Part shown: positions 27,686-36,738 of the stretch, in pieces
Layout of the letters: the number at the start of each line of letters is the position of its first letter
How positions within the stretch are numbered: the first letter of the stretch is position 1
Position numbers and translations under genes: made by a program
The notes under the pieces: model-generated
What the model saw: the letters and a program-made list of their open reading frames with translations, nothing else
Database searches by the model: none
What the model was told of the DNA's origin: nothing
Assembly (NCBI GenBank): GCA_963817905.1
Contig: CAWFPS010000003.1
Span: forward strand, 1,860,001-1,924,000
Length of the DNA: 64,000 nt
DNA from: VRUE01 sp963817905
GTDB lineage: Bacteria; Actinomycetota; Thermoleophilia; Solirubrobacterales; 70-9
Direction of reading: 5' to 3'

Positions 27686-27847
27686 GACATGGTTCAGTGT
27701 TCAAGGTGGCGTTAAGGCATTGTAATTTGTGATTAATAACCCGGAAGTCCAAGCCATAAATCGCCCTCTAAACGTATTCCCTATTGATTCGGATGCCTTT
27801 CTGTAGCATTGCACGGTACTTATCCTGATTTTTTCCGGGAATTCTAT

Positions 27848-30037
27848 TCAGACTGAGGGTTCCCAGCCAGGCTGATAGGTGCGCTTCCAGTTTTTCATGG
27901 CTTTTTCACTGTTCAGCACTTTCCCGGTGGTGGTATCGATTTTTAAAAGTTCGCCCGTATCCTGGGCCATATTCCCTAAATGGCAGAGCATCGTCGAGAT
28001 ACTGGCGTCGTTGATATCGGCTTGTAAACTCGTATCCTTTCGAATGGCATCGAAAAAATTGCCGACATGATTTACATCCAATTGACCTTCGCCCCGGGTA
28101 TTGGTGGTAGCACTTGCCGATTCCTCCATTTCTGATTTAAGAAGATTTCCTCCAAGATCGTACAGCTTATAAAAATTACGGTCGAGTTGAATGGCCCCTT
28201 TGCTACCGTAGATGGTGATGCCCCTGCCAGGACGTTCTGGTTCTAAAACACCCCGGCTATGTCCGGTCCAGGTAATGAATTTGTCGTCGGCAAAGGTAAA
28301 TGCCACTTGTTGGTTGTCGGGAAACTCCCAGTCATCATCAAACGTATAGTTGCCACCGACCGAGGTAACCGTTTCCGGAAGATTTACCCCAAGGGCCCAT
28401 CTACAAATATCGATCTCGTGGGTACCATTGTTATGTATTTCCCCGGTGCCCCAATTGCGGAACCAATGCCAATTATAAGGGTGTATGTTGTCTTTATATT
28501 CTTTTCGAGGTGCAGGACCCTGCCAGAGTTCCCAATCCAACGAGCTGGGAACCGGTATTACCTGTCCTGTGCCAATCGAACCCCGATTGTTAGAATAATA
28601 GGCTTCCCCCTTAAAAACATTCCCGATTATGCCATTGCGAATGTCATCGATTGCCATGATCGAAGTGGCCGCAGAACGTTGTTGGTTGCCCATCTGTACT
28701 TTTTTCCCATATTTATTTTGGGCGGCCACCAAGAGATCGACCTCGTGTGGGTTATGGGCGCAAGGCTTTTCCACATATACATGTTTTCCTGCCTGGAGTG
28801 CCATGATGGCCATTGGGGCGTGCCAATGTTCGGGGGTGGCGATAAAAACGGCATCGACATTTTTATCCTCCAGCATTTTACGAAAATCCTTTTCCACTTT
28901 TGGCACATACCCGATCGTTTCCTGGCACCACTTGTTGTGTTCTGCGATAATGACATCATCGACATCGCAGGTATAAAGAACCGTGGCGTTCTCATTTGCA
29001 TGAATGGCCTTTACGTGGGCCTTGCCACGACTATTAATACCAATCGTCGCACAATTTATATGGTCATTGGCTCCCAGCATATTGGCATATCCGATTTTTG
29101 GAAAGACCATACTTCCCAAGGAGACTGCCATTGTTCCGGCCGCTGTTTTTTTGATAAAATCCCTTCTGTTCGAACTCATAATTATATGCTTAGATAGTTG
29201 ATAGTATTCCTTTTGCGTATCCTGCCGATTCTGCCAAGCCTGGCAGGGATCTTTTTCTTCTGCCTCGTATTCAATGGCCAAAATTTCGTTATACCCAAGC
29301 TTGACCGCTGTTTTTAAAAAAGCGGGCAGGTCGATGACGCCGCGACCCATGATACAGCCTTCCCCTTCGGCCGCTGCCATCGTAACGTCTTTTAAATGAA
29401 CATCGAACACTCGATTGAAATAGGTTTTGAGGTCGTGCGCGGGATTCCGACCGATGCGTACGGTATGGCCAATGTCGATACAGAGCCCCATGCGGTGGTC
29501 CCGGTCTTTTATTTTTTTGTAGACATGCTCCGGACTCGGGTAGATTTCATCTCCCGGCCCATGGTTGTGAATGGCCAATTTAATGTCATGTGCCTTCACT
29601 TTTTCTTCGACATAGTCTAGCAACTCGATTGTTGGCACTCCGATGATGGTTTTCATTTCGGCACCCTTGGCGTAGGCAAAGGCTTGATCTACTTCCTCCT
29701 TGGTTTTCATATAGATTACCCCACCCCCATAGAGGTCAATTCCTTTTTGCCTACAAAGTGTGGCTACCTTCTGAAGCGTCATCGGGTCCGAATCCATGGG
29801 CAAATGCATGCTTTTCAGTGAAATGTGCTTTAAACCGCAGCGAACGCTCATGTCTAGGGCAGCCTCCAGGGAAAACGCCCGCAACGAATAAGAGGCCAAA
29901 CCGAGTTTGATCTGTGAATTGGATGTACCTGGGATGTCGGTTCCTTGGCGAGCCGTTGCAATTCCCGGGATACCTATGGCGGTAGCGGCAAGAATCCCCG
30001 AGCTTGTATTTTTTATAAAATTTCGTCTTGTGGTCAT
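27848..30037 (-). CDS. Fused Tat-signal sugar isomerase/epimerase and Gfo/Idh/MocA oxidoreductase
   Basis: 729 residues in one open frame. Residues 1-286 are a TIM-barrel isomerase/epimerase with a twin-arginine signal (TRRNFIKN) and metal-ligand segments LAIHNHGPGDE, CIDIGHT, HLKDV and AIEYE. At residue 287 (ATG at 29179) a second complete Tat signal begins (SNRRDFIKK), followed by a Gfo/Idh/MocA dehydrogenase to residue 729 with NAD fold, EKPCAHNP, and the catalytic NGTHEIDICRW. The two genes are normally adjacent but separate. Either a stop codon was lost at the junction or the genes were fused; the internal ATG may still be used to make the oxidoreductase alone. Together they would epimerise and oxidise a sugar outside the cytoplasm. 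Confidence 0.85.
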   Translation of the reverse strand: MTTRRNFIKNTSSGILAATAIGIPGIATARQGTDIPGTSNSQIKLGLASYSLRAFSLEAALDMSVRCGLKHISLKSMHLPMDSDPMTLQKVATLCRQKGIDLYGGGVIYMKTKEEVDQAFAYAKGAEMKTIIGVPTIELLDYVEEKVKAHDIKLAIHNHGPGDEIYPSPEHVYKKIKDRDHRMGLCIDIGHTVRIGRNPAHDLKTYFNRVFDVHLKDVTMAAAEGEGCIMGRGVIDLPAFLKTAVKLGYNEILAIEYEAEEKDPCQAWQNRQDTQKEYYQLSKHIIMSSNRRDFIKKTAAGTMAVSLGSMVFPKIGYANMLGANDHINCATIGINSRGKAHVKAIHANENATVLYTCDVDDVIIAEHNKWCQETIGYVPKVEKDFRKMLEDKNVDAVFIATPEHWHAPMAIMALQAGKHVYVEKPCAHNPHEVDLLVAAQNKYGKKVQMGNQQRSAATSIMAIDDIRNGIIGNVFKGEAYYSNNRGSIGTGQVIPVPSSLDWELWQGPAPRKEYKDNIHPYNWHWFRNWGTGEIHNNGTHEIDICRWALGVNLPETVTSVGGNYTFDDDWEFPDNQQVAFTFADDKFITWTGHSRGVLEPERPGRGITIYGSKGAIQLDRNFYKLYDLGGNLLKSEMEESASATTNTRGEGQLDVNHVGNFFDAIRKDTSLQADINDASISTMLCHLGNMAQDTGELLKIDTTTGKVLNSEKAMKNWKRTYQPGWEPSV

Positions 30038-30190
30038 CAGCGGGTTTACCCATTAAATGAACATCCTAGGCACATCGGATTGTTAGGAGGCTTAAATATA
30101 AGTTTTTTTTAGATGAATCAGGGTAGCCCGTTAAATGAAATGCCCATCCCAGATAATAAGCGGGTACCTTGTGCTTCAGGGGACCGAAGA

Positions 30191-32732
30191 TCAATTCGCC
30201 GCCTCCACCGCGAGGGTCGCCAAACTACGTATGGGCCTGCCATCGGTCGTAATACCTTCTACGTTGACCAGATAGGTACCAGGTCGATCGCCCGTATAAA
30301 AATCCACAGAGGTCTTTCCCGTATCCCCGATCTTCAGGTCGGGCTCCCAGAATAGGGTCGTACGGTAATCGGGTTTTTCGGTGGCATCCCTTGGAAGGCT
30401 ATAATCGGGCGCATAAAATTCGCGTACCTTATAAAACCCGGGAATCTTAAAGTTGGTAATTCCAGGTGTTTCTCTTGATTTCCCTTCGTCAAGAGCAAGG
30501 CCTTGCCTTGAATAGAATGCAACGACCCCATTGGCCGCACGAGACCCCCAAAGGGTTGCATCCGGACCCGTTACCGCATCGGCGAACATGACTTCGCCGG
30601 CCCTCATCGATATTGCGCAGCTTCGAATTGTCATTTCAAAACCATCCATAAGGAAAAGGGGAGGGCCTGTTGCCCCTGGAAAAATTACTGATTCATTTGG
30701 GTAATCGCCAAGGACTCGAAGACCAGGGACCCTTCGTAAAAGTTCTAGGGCACTAAATCCAATAGCCCCCAGGTGTTGAGTCGGTATGCACCCGTTTCGA
30801 AAAAAATCCTGAAGTCGTCTCGGCGCCCATTAGTTCGGTGATACGATCATTTCGGATTCTTTTTTTTATCGACCACTACGACTTCCTCCAATTGGGTAAC
30901 CTCCTTGGGGTCGTATTCATAGTCGCTACGCTTTTCTTGGTACGATTCGTTCAGATATTCTTGGGCCAGTTTCAGGGTCTTTCGACCTGTCGTGTTTTTT
31001 TCCGGGATCTTGACTGTGACCTTCGGTGTTAGGGGATCGATAAAGATCGAAAGGTCTTTTTCATTCGCCTTCCTTTTGGCATCCGGGTCGATCGCCTTAC
31101 GACCATGGCTCGAGACTGTCGGTGAAAATAGAACGGCCCGAAACTGAACCGTCCCTGTACATTGGTGGCCTTTTTCCCGTGAAGTATCCTGGCCCGAAAA
31201 TATTAAGGGTCACCATGCTTTTTTTGGGCGCATATTGGGTTTTTAATTTGGTGGTGGTGCCCAGTAACCATGATGCCCTTTTCTGGCAGGTAGGTCGGTT
31301 CTTTGCGTACCGCGGCGTCCAGGAGGTCCTTCCAAACGAACCGGCGCCATCCGTGGGTGAGCATCAGCGCGTCCAGGAGTGCCTTTCGCCCGTTCGAGCG
31401 GTCCTCGAAGAAATACCCGGGGTCCTGGCACGGTGCCCCCCAGGTCGGAGTCCAGCAGCAGCCAGCTTTTGATGTCGGTCCCAGTGTAATCAAGGTCGCT
31501 GCTGCGGGTGACCACGCCCAGCGAAAAATCGCCCTGGAGCGGTTTCCCGTCCCCATCGGCCAGGGCGAGGTCGAGGGAGACCTTGTCCCGCAGGCCATAG
31601 CGATTTGCATTTGGCGTAATGGCCAAATTGACTTCATTGTCGGGAACGTCGACGAAGACCAGCCGTTCGCAGAGGGGTTCGCCGTCGGGGGCGAAGAGGG
31701 TGAACTGGGCCACCCCGTCGGCAAGTGCATCGGTATACAGTCTTGCGGCATAGGCGTTTCGGTCCTCGGCCGTCCCGATCCGCTGAAAGATCAGGTTGCC
31801 CCTCAGATGGCCGACCAACAAGGTGCCCTCGAGGCCCGTGGCCGTATTTGTGGCGACCTGTACCAAAAGCTCGTCGCCCCGGTTCTTGATGCTCAGGACA
31901 TAGCCCTCGGCATCCACATCGGGCAGGGGATATGTTTCCTCGTGCCCGTCCACGAGGACACTGGCATAATACCGGGTATTGGGCAGGGGCGTAAAGCCGA
32001 CACTGCCCAGCCCGAGATCGAGGCTTTCGAAGTCGGCGACCTTGGTCCCGTGCATATCCTGTATCGTCCCTTTCAAGATGATCGGGCTCCCGTGCGGATC
32101 GGTCGCCTCGAGCCCCAAGGTGGCAGGAAGGCCGGCCACCATATGGCCGCCCTCGGGAAAGAACCGGATACGGGGCCTGGAGATGGTATCGGCGGTCTCC
32201 GGATGCCCAATAAGGTGCGTTATTCGATGTGGTTATGCGTAAGGTCTTCCGGGCCCGTACCGTCCTGGGGCCGCTGGAAGAAAACGGGCAGCTTTTTCTC
32301 GAAAAGCACCGGTTCGGCGGCGTTGAGCATGTATCTGGTATAGGCCCTCAGGGTATACTCGCCGGGTGCGATGTCCTTCCCGAGCTGGATGTCCCCCGGG
32401 GCGCCCAGGTCCTCGACGAACAGTTTCCGGGAGGCGACCAGGCTGTCGTTGCCGTCCAGCAGGTCCACATAGACCACCCTGCTCCGGTCACTGGCCCTGT
32501 GGGTGATGCCATCGACCAGATAGGCCTTGAACCAGATGGTCTCCCCGTTGGTATAGAGGTCCTTGTCGGTCTGCAGATAGGTCTTTTCGGGCCCTTCGTG
32601 GTTTTGATAGGCCTGCAGGCCCTGTAGGATGCGTTGAAAAAGCGTGGTGTCCTGAGGCGCCCTGAACGCCAGGATCGCAAGCAATGCGAGGAGCACGGGA
32701 CCAAGTACTTTATAGGAAGTCTTCACGATCAA
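30191..32732 (-). pseudogene. Decayed MG2 / TonB-plug family surface protein gene
   Basis: Pieces of one large secreted protein lie in order across at least three frames. The start (32732) encodes an MG2-like N-terminus with TYLQTDKDLYTNGETIWFKAYL-type motif; a shifted frame continues RIRFFPEGGHMVAGLPA; another gives LLDALMLTHGWRRFVWKDLL near 31350; further shifts give GKKATNVQGRFSFGPF and then YDPKEVTQLEEVVVVDK, ending at a stop near 30852. A last frame encodes the plug-domain end (ELLRRVPGLRVLGDYP, MDGFEM, WGSRAANGVVAFYS) to a stop at 30191. At least six frameshifts or stops are needed to link them. The intact family is a flavobacterial envelope protein of about 800-900 residues. The 5' part (31250-32732) is markedly GC-rich compared with its surroundings. 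Confidence 0.85.
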
Positions 32733-32825
32733 GCGGTGTTGATGACTTCCTACAAGATACGAAATTTTTAGTTGAAAAGTCTTACTGTATATCTAACCAG
32801 CCCCAATCACGCTTGTATCGCCATC

Positions 32826-33509
32826 TTATTGCGCCTCGGGCTTTAAAAAGCTTGCAAAATTCTCCTTAAAACGATTTAGGCGCGGAATCGAAACCCCTTG
32901 AACATAGGGATTATCGGGATGTTTCTTTTCATAACCCTGATGATATGCCTCGGCCTCATAGAATTTAGTGAATTTGGTAACCTCGGTTACGATGGGCTGG
33001 TCATACACATGTTTTTCCTCTAAAGCGGCTATGTACGACTCAATGATCTTTTTTTCTTCCTCGTTTTGGTAAAAGGCGATCGAGCGATATTGGGTGCCCC
33101 GGTCAGGTCCTTGCCGGTTTAGGGTCGTCGGGTCATGCGATCCAAAAAATACCTGGACCAACTGGGTAAAACTAACCTCTTTTGGGTCATAATACACTTC
33201 AACGGCCTCCGCATGGCCCGTAGCACCCGAACCCACTTCCTCATAGGTCGGGTTTATTTCAGTGCCGCCAGAATATCCTGATATCACTTCCTTTACCCCT
33301 TTGACACTTTCAAAAATGGCCTCGACGCACCAAAAACAGCCACTGGCAAAATAGGCCTTTTTATAGCTGCTTAAATCTTGGGGTACCTCGGATTGCATTT
33401 CTCGAGGTGCCTCCGCGACCTCCTGTTCTTGGGTTTTTTTACCATTCGACTGACAGCTAACCGATCCTAGCATGATCAACACCAGCCATAAATTCCTAGA
33501 TGCTTTCAT
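32826..33509 (-). CDS. msrA: Peptide-methionine (S)-S-oxide reductase MsrA, lipoprotein
   Basis: 227 residues. A lipoprotein signal (LIMLGSVSC) precedes the MsrA domain. The active-site GCFWCVEA is followed by VISGYSGG, the GHAEAVEVYYDP segment and RSIAFYQ, all conserved in MsrA. It reduces methionine-S-sulfoxide in oxidised proteins; the lipid anchor puts it at the envelope face, where an external electron donor is needed. It lies just upstream, by genome order, of the repeat locus with a CxxC lipoprotein, so a shared redox role is possible. Confidence 0.93.
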   Translation of the reverse strand: MKASRNLWLVLIMLGSVSCQSNGKKTQEQEVAEAPREMQSEVPQDLSSYKKAYFASGCFWCVEAIFESVKGVKEVISGYSGGTEINPTYEEVGSGATGHAEAVEVYYDPKEVSFTQLVQVFFGSHDPTTLNRQGPDRGTQYRSIAFYQNEEEKKIIESYIAALEEKHVYDQPIVTEVTKFTKFYEAEAYHQGYEKKHPDNPYVQGVSIPRLNRFKENFASFLKPEAQ

Positions 33510-33692
33510 ATGTTTTTTTAAGATTAGTACCTAAAAGGTATAAATACTTACGAAACAAAGTACAAAAAGTTCATTACCCCATAGGCCGCACCTTCAGACT
33601 TTAACAAGTTCAAAAAGGGACTTTCTTACTTGATTGCTTAAAACAACGCTAAGAACCATCGCCGAAATGCGCTTTTTTTCGGTAAGCTGTTT

Positions 33693-33725
33693 TTGGGCCT
33701 TCGTACGTTCGTCGATTGAATTTTG
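33693..33725 (+). promoter_or_regulatory. Candidate promoter for small secreted protein, copy 1
   Basis: TTG at 33693-33695 and GAATTTTG at 33718-33725, 22 bases apart, resemble the Bacteroidota -33 / -7 (TAnnTTTG) elements with one mismatch in the -7. The pair is preserved exactly in copy 2. A start about 7 bases later would give a leader of around 100 bases. Confidence 0.4.
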
Positions 33726-33735
33726 CACTTAAACC

Positions 33736-33799
33736 GGCGTATTCCCCTTTAACGAATTTCGGGTGTTGTTGAACGGATCGGGACCCCGTGAAATACGCC
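33736..33799 (+). promoter_or_regulatory. Inverted repeat in the leader of the small secreted protein, copy 1
   Basis: GGCGTATT (33736-33743) and AATACGCC (33792-33799) are perfect inverted repeats 48 bases apart inside the predicted leader, and are present unchanged in copy 2. They could form the base of an RNA stem or a regulator site. Confidence 0.35.
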
Positions 33800-33832
33800 T
33801 GCGCGAGTTATTATTATAACAAAACGCACCAC

Positions 33833-34072
33833 ATGAAAACCATCGCAACTTTAATCTTTGTTCTTTTTATCGGAGTAGCAGCACAGGCCCAGAACGCTTC
33901 CAAGGAAGTTAAGGTCGCCACCGTAGAAATGGGGATCGTTACTGCTACCGATTACCAAGAGGTTAAATTGGAAACCAAGACTCAAGTTGCCCGTTTGTAC
34001 AAAAGAGCAAATGCTACCGTAAAAAAGGAACTTTCCTTTATGACAAAAAGAAACGCCGCCAAAATGGCATAA
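33833..34072 (+). CDS. Small secreted basic protein, copy 1
   Basis: 79 residues from the ATG at 33833; an in-frame ATG at 33788 would add 15 residues before an obvious signal peptide and is rejected. The signal ends at AQA-Q near residue 19, leaving a mature protein of about 60 residues rich in Lys, Arg, Thr and Ala. The product is identical to that of copy 2 and related to the protein at 44545-44802: all share VEMGIV or IEMGIV, a middle K-x-A-[RQ]-LY segment, VKK-x-L and a C-terminal Ala-Lys-(Met/Leu)-Ala. No known domain is recognised. It may be a secreted structural, regulatory or antimicrobial peptide. Confidence 0.85.
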   Translation: MKTIATLIFVLFIGVAAQAQNASKEVKVATVEMGIVTATDYQEVKLETKTQVARLYKRANATVKKELSFMTKRNAAKMA

Positions 34073-34096
34073 TCATCAAGCGCTCGTCCTAGCTCA

Positions 34097-35296
34097 TTAT
34101 TCTACACCCCAGGGTGTCGTTAAGCTAAAATAGGTGTTGGTCGTTTCATTCAATCGCTTCGTAATCAATTCAAAATTGGCTTTATTGGCCTTGAGGTTCA
34201 AAAATTTGTCAATGATGGTACTGTTGCGATACAGTAGGATAGTACTTCCCACTTCGGGATTGATTTGATTAAGGTTTATTTCAGAAGCCGTATCCGAGAA
34301 CGAAGGCACAAAAGTAAGGGCAACGTATTTCAACCGAAGTTCTGCTCCCCATGCTTCCAATTGTTTTAGGCGTTCGTTCGCATCATAATCTTTGTCCTTT
34401 CCATAAATAAAAAAAGTTTTTAAATACGGTTTTCTCGCCGCGCTTTCCGATTCGAAATAAGTCAGCCATCTTTTGATTTGGTGCCAGTCAGGTTGATTTC
34501 CTACAAAATAAAGAATACCATGATATCTTCCATATTTGCAGATAGGGCATGTCTTTGTGCCTTTATCGGGTCCCCAGGCATGCACGGGGGTAAAGGAAAA
34601 CACATCCTCCCCAATTTCCTTGCCCGAAACGAACGTATTTTTTTCAGCTTCCGGATAATTCGGAATGTGCAGCCCTAAAATGATATTATGCTCGGCAACT
34701 TGCATGTCGCCTTGCTGTAAAACCCTTAAAATGCCACTACCTCCGCGATTTTCCATGGTCCTGCGTTTGGCGGAGGTCAATAATGTGTCATCATCGAATA
34801 CAAATTCATCGATATAATACTCCTTTTCTATGAGAGGCTCTTTTATCGAAGGATGAATATGGGCGGGATCGTTACGATTCGGATAGGGGCCCGGACGAAC
34901 CGTATAAATGGCATATTTCCCGTTTTCGTCCGATTTTACCCAACCGCGAATGTAGCCGTGGCGGCGCACGCGTTCGTCAAGACCTTCCTTGAACGCGTAC
35001 CTTCCATTTGTATCGGTATGATAATAATACAGGATAACCCCAGGTGCCGGTGTTCTTCCGTCTTTTTTGAAAATGGTGCCGGTTATCAATAACTTTTGTC
35101 CATACAGATTCCAGGCGGCGCTGGTATCTACCGCATTTATTTTTTCCGGCATACTGATGTACATAAATTCGGCATTCTCAAAAGGTCCGCCAACAAGACC
35201 TTTTTTCGGAACCGCCGCGTTTTTATCCTCTACCTTATTTTGGCCGGTACAAGCCACCATAATCGACAAGATGGTCAAAAACATAAATTCTTTCAT
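34097..35296 (-). CDS. Intradiol-dioxygenase-fold / thioredoxin-like lipoprotein
   Basis: About 399 residues from the ATG at 35296 (MKEFMFLTIL), which gives a lipoprotein signal ending in VAC; earlier in-frame starts (35308, 35311, 35380) would precede it. The N-terminal half looks like the intradiol ring-cleavage dioxygenase fold: LITGTIFKKDGRTPAPG, YYYHTDTNGRYA, and PGPYPNRNDPAHIH with Tyr and a HxH iron-ligand pair. The C-terminal part begins with a CPIC motif (GTKTCPICKYGRYHGILYFVG) and resembles a thioredoxin-like domain. The combination suggests an exported redox enzyme, not aromatic catabolism. It is transcribed with the LytTR gene that ends at 35398, and both lie between the two direct repeats. 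Confidence 0.78.
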   Translation of the reverse strand: MKEFMFLTILSIMVACTGQNKVEDKNAAVPKKGLVGGPFENAEFMYISMPEKINAVDTSAAWNLYGQKLLITGTIFKKDGRTPAPGVILYYYHTDTNGRYAFKEGLDERVRRHGYIRGWVKSDENGKYAIYTVRPGPYPNRNDPAHIHPSIKEPLIEKEYYIDEFVFDDDTLLTSAKRRTMENRGGSGILRVLQQGDMQVAEHNIILGLHIPNYPEAEKNTFVSGKEIGEDVFSFTPVHAWGPDKGTKTCPICKYGRYHGILYFVGNQPDWHQIKRWLTYFESESAARKPYLKTFFIYGKDKDYDANERLKQLEAWGAELRLKYVALTFVPSFSDTASEINLNQINPEVGSTILLYRNSTIIDKFLNLKANKANFELITKRLNETTNTYFSLTTPWGVE

Positions 35297-35397
35297 AATC
35301 GGATACATCATGTGTCTTTTAAGTGAAAGATACCAAGGATCTATTTTCAAAAAGAACGCTAGGCCATCGAATAGGCTCAATGGAGGAAAAAAGGGGC

Positions 35398-36222
35398 CTA
35401 CTGGTTAAGAAGACCTGCCCAATTATTGCGAAGGTGTCTGCTGAACCGCACTATCTCGCCGTTGCTAAGCAGGGCATCATAGTCGCCATTCCCCCTCGAT
35501 TTTAATTGACGTACGTACTTCTTGTTGACGATGACCGATTTGTGCACCCGTATAAAGTTATTCCGGTCTAAGGTATTTTCAAATCTTACCAGGCTGTAAT
35601 TATGAAGAAAGCTACGATTATGGGTCCTGATCTCAGTATACGGGCGATTTGAATTGATACACTGAATGGTGTCTACGGGAATCCTAAAATTATGTACCCC
35701 CGACTTGATAAAAAGAATGTCAATATAGGTATCCTTTAAGGGGTCTTTCATAGGTTTTTTGAAATGAACGATGCTTCCAAAAACCCATGGGACGAAGGTA
35801 TAGGCCATCAAGGTCATATACGACTGATTGGAAAGAGCACTTTTAAGGATGCCAATAAATCGATGGGGGCTGTCAAATAGCAAGTGGCTCATCATGATAA
35901 AAAAGCTGGTAAAAATCAAGAGATGTAAGGCACTAACAAGTACGCCTACCAACAAATGAACCGCGAATTTTTGAATAAATGATTTACTTCGCATCCCGGG
36001 TATAAGCAGGTCGACCCATAAAAGCAAAGGTAGGAACCAAAGCCAATAGCTATTATAGAGCAGCGTTTCGGACCAATAAAAACCTGTATTTCGAAGTACT
36101 GCCGAAAGCAGGTCCTGTAGGATATTGAGCGCGTAGAAAGACAACAGTAATAAAAAATACAGGCCCCATTTGCCATTCAATCCTTTGGGCGACTTCTCGT
36201 GTGATACATGAATCGATGTCAT
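35398..36222 (-). CDS. LytTR-type membrane transcription regulator
   Basis: 274 residues. Four membrane spans occupy about residues 20-165 (LYFLLLLSFYALNIL, WFLPLLLWVDLLI, VHLLVGVLVSALHLLIFTSF, YTFVPWVFGSIVHF). A LytTR DNA-binding domain follows (DILFIKSGVHNFRIPV, RSFLHNYSLVRFENTL, NFIRVHKSVIVNKKYV). Membrane-embedded LytTR regulators in Bacteroidota bind direct repeats upstream of nearby promoters. This gene is directly upstream of the copy 2 repeat on the opposite strand, so control of the small-protein genes is plausible. Confidence 0.9.
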   Translation of the reverse strand: MTSIHVSHEKSPKGLNGKWGLYFLLLLSFYALNILQDLLSAVLRNTGFYWSETLLYNSYWLWFLPLLLWVDLLIPGMRSKSFIQKFAVHLLVGVLVSALHLLIFTSFFIMMSHLLFDSPHRFIGILKSALSNQSYMTLMAYTFVPWVFGSIVHFKKPMKDPLKDTYIDILFIKSGVHNFRIPVDTIQCINSNRPYTEIRTHNRSFLHNYSLVRFENTLDRNNFIRVHKSVIVNKKYVRQLKSRGNGDYDALLSNGEIVRFSRHLRNNWAGLLNQ

Positions 36223-36358
36223 GGTTATTGGCTTTTTAATGGGATTTTGAAATAATAGGTTACTACAATTTAAGCAATAATCGCTATTTAAACAGCTAAC
36301 GCATTCTTAAAGCTGTCCAAACCATCGCCGAAATGCGCTTTTTTTCGGTAAGCTGTTT

Positions 36359-36391
36359 TTGGGCCTTCGTACGTTCGTCGATTGAATTTTG
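36359..36391 (+). promoter_or_regulatory. Candidate promoter for small secreted protein, copy 2
   Basis: Same TTG (36359-36361) and GAATTTTG (36384-36391) pair as in copy 1, 22 bases apart. Confidence 0.4.
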
Positions 36392-36401
36392 CACTTAAAC
36401 C

Positions 36402-36465
36402 GGCGTATTCCCCTTGAACGAATTTCGGGTGTTGTTGAACGGATCGGGACCCCGTGAAATACGCC
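36402..36465 (+). promoter_or_regulatory. Inverted repeat in leader, copy 2
   Basis: GGCGTATT (36402-36409) and AATACGCC (36458-36465), identical to copy 1. Confidence 0.35.
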
Positions 36466-36498
36466 TGCGCGAGTTATTATTATAACAAAACGCACGAC

Positions 36499-36738
36499 AT
36501 GAAAACCATCGCAACTTTAATCTTTGTTCTTTTTATCGGAGTAGCAGCACAGGCCCAGAACGCTTCCAAGGAAGTTAAGGTCGCCACCGTAGAAATGGGG
36601 ATCGTTACTGCTACCGATTACCAAGAGGTTAAATTGGAAACCAAGACTCAAGTTGCCCGTTTGTACAAAAGAGCAAATGCTACCGTAAAAAAGGAACTTT
36701 CCTTTATGACAAAAAGAAACGCCGCTAAAATGGCCTAA
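36499..36738 (+). CDS. Small secreted basic protein, copy 2
   Basis: 79 residues, identical in sequence to copy 1, with signal peptide and mature part of about 60 residues. The stop codon is at 36736-36738, the last base of which coincides with the first base of the convergent SGNH gene's stop at 36739 side, so there is no room for a separate terminator. The protein family is not one I recognise. See copy 1 for the shared motifs. Confidence 0.85.
   Translation: MKTIATLIFVLFIGVAAQAQNASKEVKVATVEMGIVTATDYQEVKLETKTQVARLYKRANATVKKELSFMTKRNAAKMA

Larger units (their letters stand above)
33654..34075 (+). repeat. Long direct repeat, copy 1 (422 bp)
   Basis: This stretch recurs at 36320-36741 with only four mismatches and no indel. 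Two differences are in the leader (33750, 33830) and two are synonymous third positions in the last codons (34060, 34069). It contains a complete small gene with its leader. No transposase, target duplication or terminal inverted repeat borders it. Confidence 0.95.

Noticed and set aside
28259..29197. Plus-strand reading frame of 312 codons opposite the epimerase-oxidoreductase gene
   Set aside because: The minus-strand frame has clear domain motifs along its whole length; the plus frame has none and is rich in Cys and His typical of antisense frames.
31303..32343. Plus-strand 346-codon frame in the GC-rich region
   Set aside because: High GC makes long antisense frames by chance, and the minus strand carries recognisable MG2 family motifs.
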